A DNA stretch of 6,517 nt from an uncultured Methylococcaceae bacterium (GTDB taxonomy: Bacteria; Pseudomonadota; Gammaproteobacteria; Methylococcales; Methylococcaceae). The notes beneath the pieces were generated by a model, which was given only the letters and a program-made list of their open reading frames with translations, made no database searches and was not told the origin of the DNA. The stretch spans positions 1 to 6,517 of the forward strand of contig CAIVXW010000080.1 of NCBI GenBank assembly GCA_903910005.1. Direction: 5' to 3'. Position numbers and translations under genes: made by a program. Of this stretch, positions 4,451 through 6,517 are shown in pieces (positions within the stretch are counted from its first letter, which is position 1; every line of letters begins with the position of its first letter).

Positions 4451-5617
4451 GTGCCATTCGTCATCCGGCTGGTGGATCGCAGCGCAGCAGACTGCGAGTT
4501 CCAACCCGTGCGCGTCAAACTCGACCCAGGCAGCAAAACCACCGGGATCGCCGTCATGCGCGAAGACAGCAACGAGCAAGCCGTGCTGTCGCTGATCAAC
4601 CTCATCCACCGAGGGCGTCAGATCAGCGAGGCGATGACAGCCCGCCGCCAGATGCGCCGCCGTCGTCGCGGAAACCTGCGCTACCGCGCACCGGGATTCC
4701 TCAACAGGACAAAACCGCAAGGATGGTTGGCTCCGTCATTGCGCCACCGCATCGAAACAACGATGTCGTGGATGGCACGCCTGCAACGATGGGCGCCGGT
4801 AAGTGCCTTCTCGCAAGAACTGGTGCGGTTCGACATGCAGCAAATGGAGAACCCGGAGATCAGCGGCGCGGAATACCAACAAGGCCAACTGCAAGGCTAC
4901 GAAGTGCGCGAATACCTGCTGGAGAAATGGGGAAGAAAGTGCGCGTACTGCGGTGCCGGGCACACACCGTTGCAGGTTGAGTACATCCAGCCAAAAGCAC
5001 GCGGAGGAAGCAGCCGCATCAGCAACCTGACCCTGGCCTGCCAACCCTGCAACCAACGGAAAGGCGCAATGCCGGTAGAGCAGTTCCTGGCGAAGAAACC
5101 GGAAGTCCTGAAATGGCTATTGGCGCAAGCCAAACACCCGTTGAAAGACGCAGCGGCTGTGAACAGCACCCGCTGGGCATTGGCAAACGCGCTCAAAGCC
5201 TCCGGGTTGCACGTCGAACTGGCATCAGGAGGCCGGACGAAATTCAACCGGACGCGCATGGGCATACCGAAAGACCACGCGCTGGACGCTGCCTGGGTCG
5301 GAAACGTCGAAGCCGTAACAGGCTGGGAAGTGCCGACGCTACAAGCCAAAGCGATGGGGCGAGGGAGGCACCAGCGCACACGGTTGGACAAATTCGGATT
5401 CCCGAGGGGCTACTGCATGCGAACCAAATTCGTCAAAGGATTCCAGACAGGCGATTGGGTCAAAGCAGTCGTGCTGAAAGGGAAACACGCAGGGACGCAC
5501 GTAGGGCGAGTGGCGGTGCGAGCAACCGGCAGCTTCAACGTCGGCGCATTGCAAGGCATCAACCACAAAGCCTGCAAAGTAATACAGCGTGCGTGCGGAT
5601 ACCAGTTGACGTATTGA
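4451..5617 (+). CDS. iscB: IscB RNA-guided nuclease: RuvC, bridge helix and mutated HNH
   Basis: This is the main body of an IscB protein, the ISC-encoded relative and likely ancestor of Cas9, which binds an omega-RNA and cuts DNA. Counting from GTG 4451 (388 residues), RuvC-I is VKLDPGSKTTGIAV with D25; the Arg-rich bridge helix is about 64-79; RuvC-II carries E123 in QELVRFD; RuvC-III is PKDHALDA with H276 and D279. The HNH insert, about 160-205, has Cys pairs C164/C167 and C197/C200 and N192, but the usual E-H-I catalytic triplet reads E177-Y178-I179 (codon TAC, 4982-4984), so the His is lost. The PLMP segment and the first part of the protein are cut off by a frameshifting insertion upstream. 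GTG 4451 has no clear RBS, so expression as written is uncertain. The stop lies 2 nt before the tnpA start. Confidence 0.9.
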   Translation: MPFVIRLVDRSAADCEFQPVRVKLDPGSKTTGIAVMREDSNEQAVLSLINLIHRGRQISEAMTARRQMRRRRRGNLRYRAPGFLNRTKPQGWLAPSLRHRIETTMSWMARLQRWAPVSAFSQELVRFDMQQMENPEISGAEYQQGQLQGYEVREYLLEKWGRKCAYCGAGHTPLQVEYIQPKARGGSSRISNLTLACQPCNQRKGAMPVEQFLAKKPEVLKWLLAQAKHPLKDAAAVNSTRWALANALKASGLHVELASGGRTKFNRTRMGIPKDHALDAAWVGNVEAVTGWEVPTLQAKAMGRGRHQRTRLDKFGFPRGYCMRTKFVKGFQTGDWVKAVVLKGKHAGTHVGRVAVRATGSFNVGALQGINHKACKVIQRACGYQLTY

Positions 5618-5619
5618 CG

Positions 5620-6022
5620 ATGGAACAGTTCAGAAGATCGAATCACGGCGTTAGCAAACGGGTAGTCCATCTCGTGTTTGTAACCAGGTATCGACTCAAG
5701 TTTTTTGACGATTCTGCGATCAATGTTCTGCAGCATCTATTTGCAATGGTAGGTGCAGAACAAAATTGTTGTTTGGTTGCTGCAGATGGCGAAGCGGATC
5801 ACTTCCACCTTCTTGTGGAATACCCACCCTCGCTGTCGATAGCTGATTGAGTACCACGACTCAAAGGACGGGCGAGCAAGGAATTGCGGGAATCGCGCCC
5901 AGACATGGCTAAACGTTTTTGCAAGAAAGGCGCGTTATGGACACCCGGTTATTTTGCAGTGTCGGCGGGCGGTGCGCCGCTATCGACAATACAAGAAGTA
6001 TGTCGAAAATCAGCGGGTATAG
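5620..6022 (+). pseudogene. tnpA: IS200/IS605-type Y1 transposase TnpA, inactivated
   Basis: TnpA of this family is a single-strand DNA transposase with an HUH motif and one catalytic Tyr. From ATG 5620 the frame gives MEQFRRSNHGV and then the HUH motif H61-F62-H63 in EADHFHLLVEYPP. After SLSIAD it meets TGA (5848-5850) where homologues continue with Leu. The same frame then goes on convincingly: RLKGRASKELRE, KRFCKKGALWTPGYFAVS, SAGGAPLST. Near 5983 the frame is lost again: the expected end, QYKKYVENQRV and stop (5987-6022), is in another frame, probably after a small deletion. The catalytic Tyr codon (5999-6001) is thus out of frame. It starts 2 nt after iscB, so the two were probably translated together. 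TGA recoding is unlikely because the second lesion is independent. Confidence 0.88.
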
Positions 6023-6042
6023 AAACAACTTCCCGCTTTGCT

Positions 6043-6062
6043 CCACGGGCTAAAGCCGGTGG
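6043..6062 (+). repeat. Right-end imperfect palindrome of the ISC element
   Basis: CCACGGGC (6043-6050), loop TAAA (6051-6054), GCCGGTGG (6055-6062): seven of eight pairs, with one G/G mismatch. It lies 20 nt after the tnpA end and 8 nt before GGAGG of the next gene, so the element border is somewhere around 6063-6078. Confidence 0.8.
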
Positions 6063-6079
6063 TTTCCAGCGGAGGTTTG

Positions 6080-6517
6080 ATGACAATGGCTCATCACAAG
6101 AATCAGTCAATAGAATCGTTTGACACCCTCAATCATCTGATCACCCAAATTTATGATGCCGCAGTAGACACTTCGCGCTGGCCCGAGTTTCTGGAAAGCC
6201 TGTCGGATCTATGCGATGGACAGACTGTGGGGCTGTTACTGTACGATCGCAAAAACCGCCAGTCCTTTTGCGACATCCCCCTCTCCTTTGTCCACCATGT
6301 GCGGGCTGACCCTGACTGGATTGCCGATTTTGAGCGGTATTACTGCACCATCAATCCCTGGATGGAGTATTTCGCAGCATCGCCGGAGGGAACCGTAACA
6401 TGCAGCAGTCACATGATCGCGGACGACGTTTTTTTTCGGACGGAATTCTATAACGACTGGCTCAAACTGCAGGATTATCGTTACTCGCTGGGGGCACAAG
6501 TGAGGCGGGGAGAGGCA
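6080..6517 (+). CDS. LuxR-type transcriptional regulator, N-terminal part (runs off window)
   Basis: 146 codons are visible without a stop. The N-terminus has the pattern of a large proteobacterial family of LuxR-type regulators: FDTLNHLITQIYDAAVDTSRWPEFL (here split: FDTLNHLITQIYDAAVD then TSRWPEFL, about residues 14-38), NPWMEYF near residue 92, EGTVTCSS, and RTEFYNDWL near 120-128. In this family the N-terminal sensing region is followed by a C-terminal LuxR helix-turn-helix of about 60 residues, which lies beyond the window. GGAGG (6071-6075) is 4 nt before ATG 6080 and 10 nt before an in-frame ATG at 6086; either could be the start. The ISC element lies immediately upstream, and the likely original promoter is the palindromic site at 3948-3992, now about 2.1 kb away. 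The ligand and targets are unknown. Confidence 0.85.
   Translation, partial: MTMAHHKNQSIESFDTLNHLITQIYDAAVDTSRWPEFLESLSDLCDGQTVGLLLYDRKNRQSFCDIPLSFVHHVRADPDWIADFERYYCTINPWMEYFAASPEGTVTCSSHMIADDVFFRTEFYNDWLKLQDYRYSLGAQVRRGEA

Larger units (their letters stand above)
4016..6070 (+). mobile_element. ISC-type (IS200/IS605-like) insertion element, decayed
   Basis: A left-end hairpin (4022-4041), an omega-RNA region, iscB, a Y1/HUH tnpA and a right-end hairpin (6043-6062) lie in the order expected for an ISC element, all on the + strand. Both hairpins have 8-bp stems with one mismatch and the same TAAA loop, the subterminal palindromes that TnpA recognises in single-stranded DNA. Elements of this family make no target duplication and have no inverted terminal repeats, so the outer borders are estimates within about 10 nt. 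tnpA is broken by a stop and a frameshift, so the copy should not move without a helper transposase. iscB lacks a continuous start region. The copy separates a promoter (3948-3992) from the RBS of a LuxR-type gene. Confidence 0.85.

Noticed and set aside
4897..5391. Open frame of 164 codons opposite iscB
   Set aside because: It is antisense to the HNH and RuvC-III coding part of iscB and has no family features.
5848..5850. TGA in tnpA as a recoded (selenocysteine or Trp) codon
   Set aside because: Homologues have Leu here, no SECIS-like hairpin follows, other genes in the window (bfr, PAP2, HNH, iscB) use TGA as stop, and the gene has a second lesion.

Overview
The window is GC-rich bacterial DNA. 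Its gene content and protein sequences suggest a gammaproteobacterium: a Pseudomonas FtnA-type bacterioferritin, a PAP2 phosphatase, an HNH protein, DhaK, and a LuxR-type regulator of the environmental-proteobacteria kind. This is a judgement from protein resemblance; no rRNA or other taxonomic marker is present. No tRNA, rRNA or CRISPR array was seen.

Layout. Positions 1-112 are low-complexity period-7 repeats, first G-rich (GGGGTTA/GGGGTTG), then TCACCAC/TGACCAT-like. A GC-rich hairpin (114-132) and a leader with repeated CGGGAT/CGGGAC words lead to a haem-less-type bacterioferritin (313-789). Its stop codon overlaps the GTG start of a 66-residue membrane protein (786-986). A small, apparently frameshifted ORF (1049-1242) precedes a PAP2-family membrane phosphatase (1248-1970). 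The next spacer holds two perfect inverted DnaA boxes (1989-2011) and a nest of partly exclusive hairpins (2117-2190). It leads to an HNH endonuclease-family gene (2233-2823), which ends 5 bp from the convergent gene for dihydroxyacetone kinase subunit DhaK (3815-2829, minus strand). No dhaL or dhaM is in view.

The second half is an IS200/IS605-like ISC element (about 4016-6070) with TAAA-loop hairpins near both ends (4022-4041 and 6043-6062). It carries a predicted omega-RNA region, an iscB gene and a Y1/HUH tnpA. All three protein-level parts show damage: the IscB start region is interrupted by about 35 extra nucleotides that shift the frame, the IscB HNH catalytic His is replaced by Tyr while RuvC looks intact, and tnpA has an in-frame stop plus a frameshift before its catalytic Tyr. 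The element sits between a palindromic operator with a -10-like box (3948-3992) and the ribosome-binding site of a LuxR-type regulator (6080 to the window end). It therefore appears to have entered the 5' untranslated leader of that regulator.

How the parts may work together (inference). The regulator's own operator/promoter now reads into the left end of the element. Because IscB omega-RNAs take their guide from sequence just outside the left end, this promoter could supply an omega-RNA whose guide is the old regulator leader. The regulator itself would then depend on read-through of about 2 kb or on a promoter inside the element. The most interesting combination in the window is a decayed, probably immobile ISC element that keeps an intact RuvC domain and omega-RNA region but has lost the HNH catalytic His.
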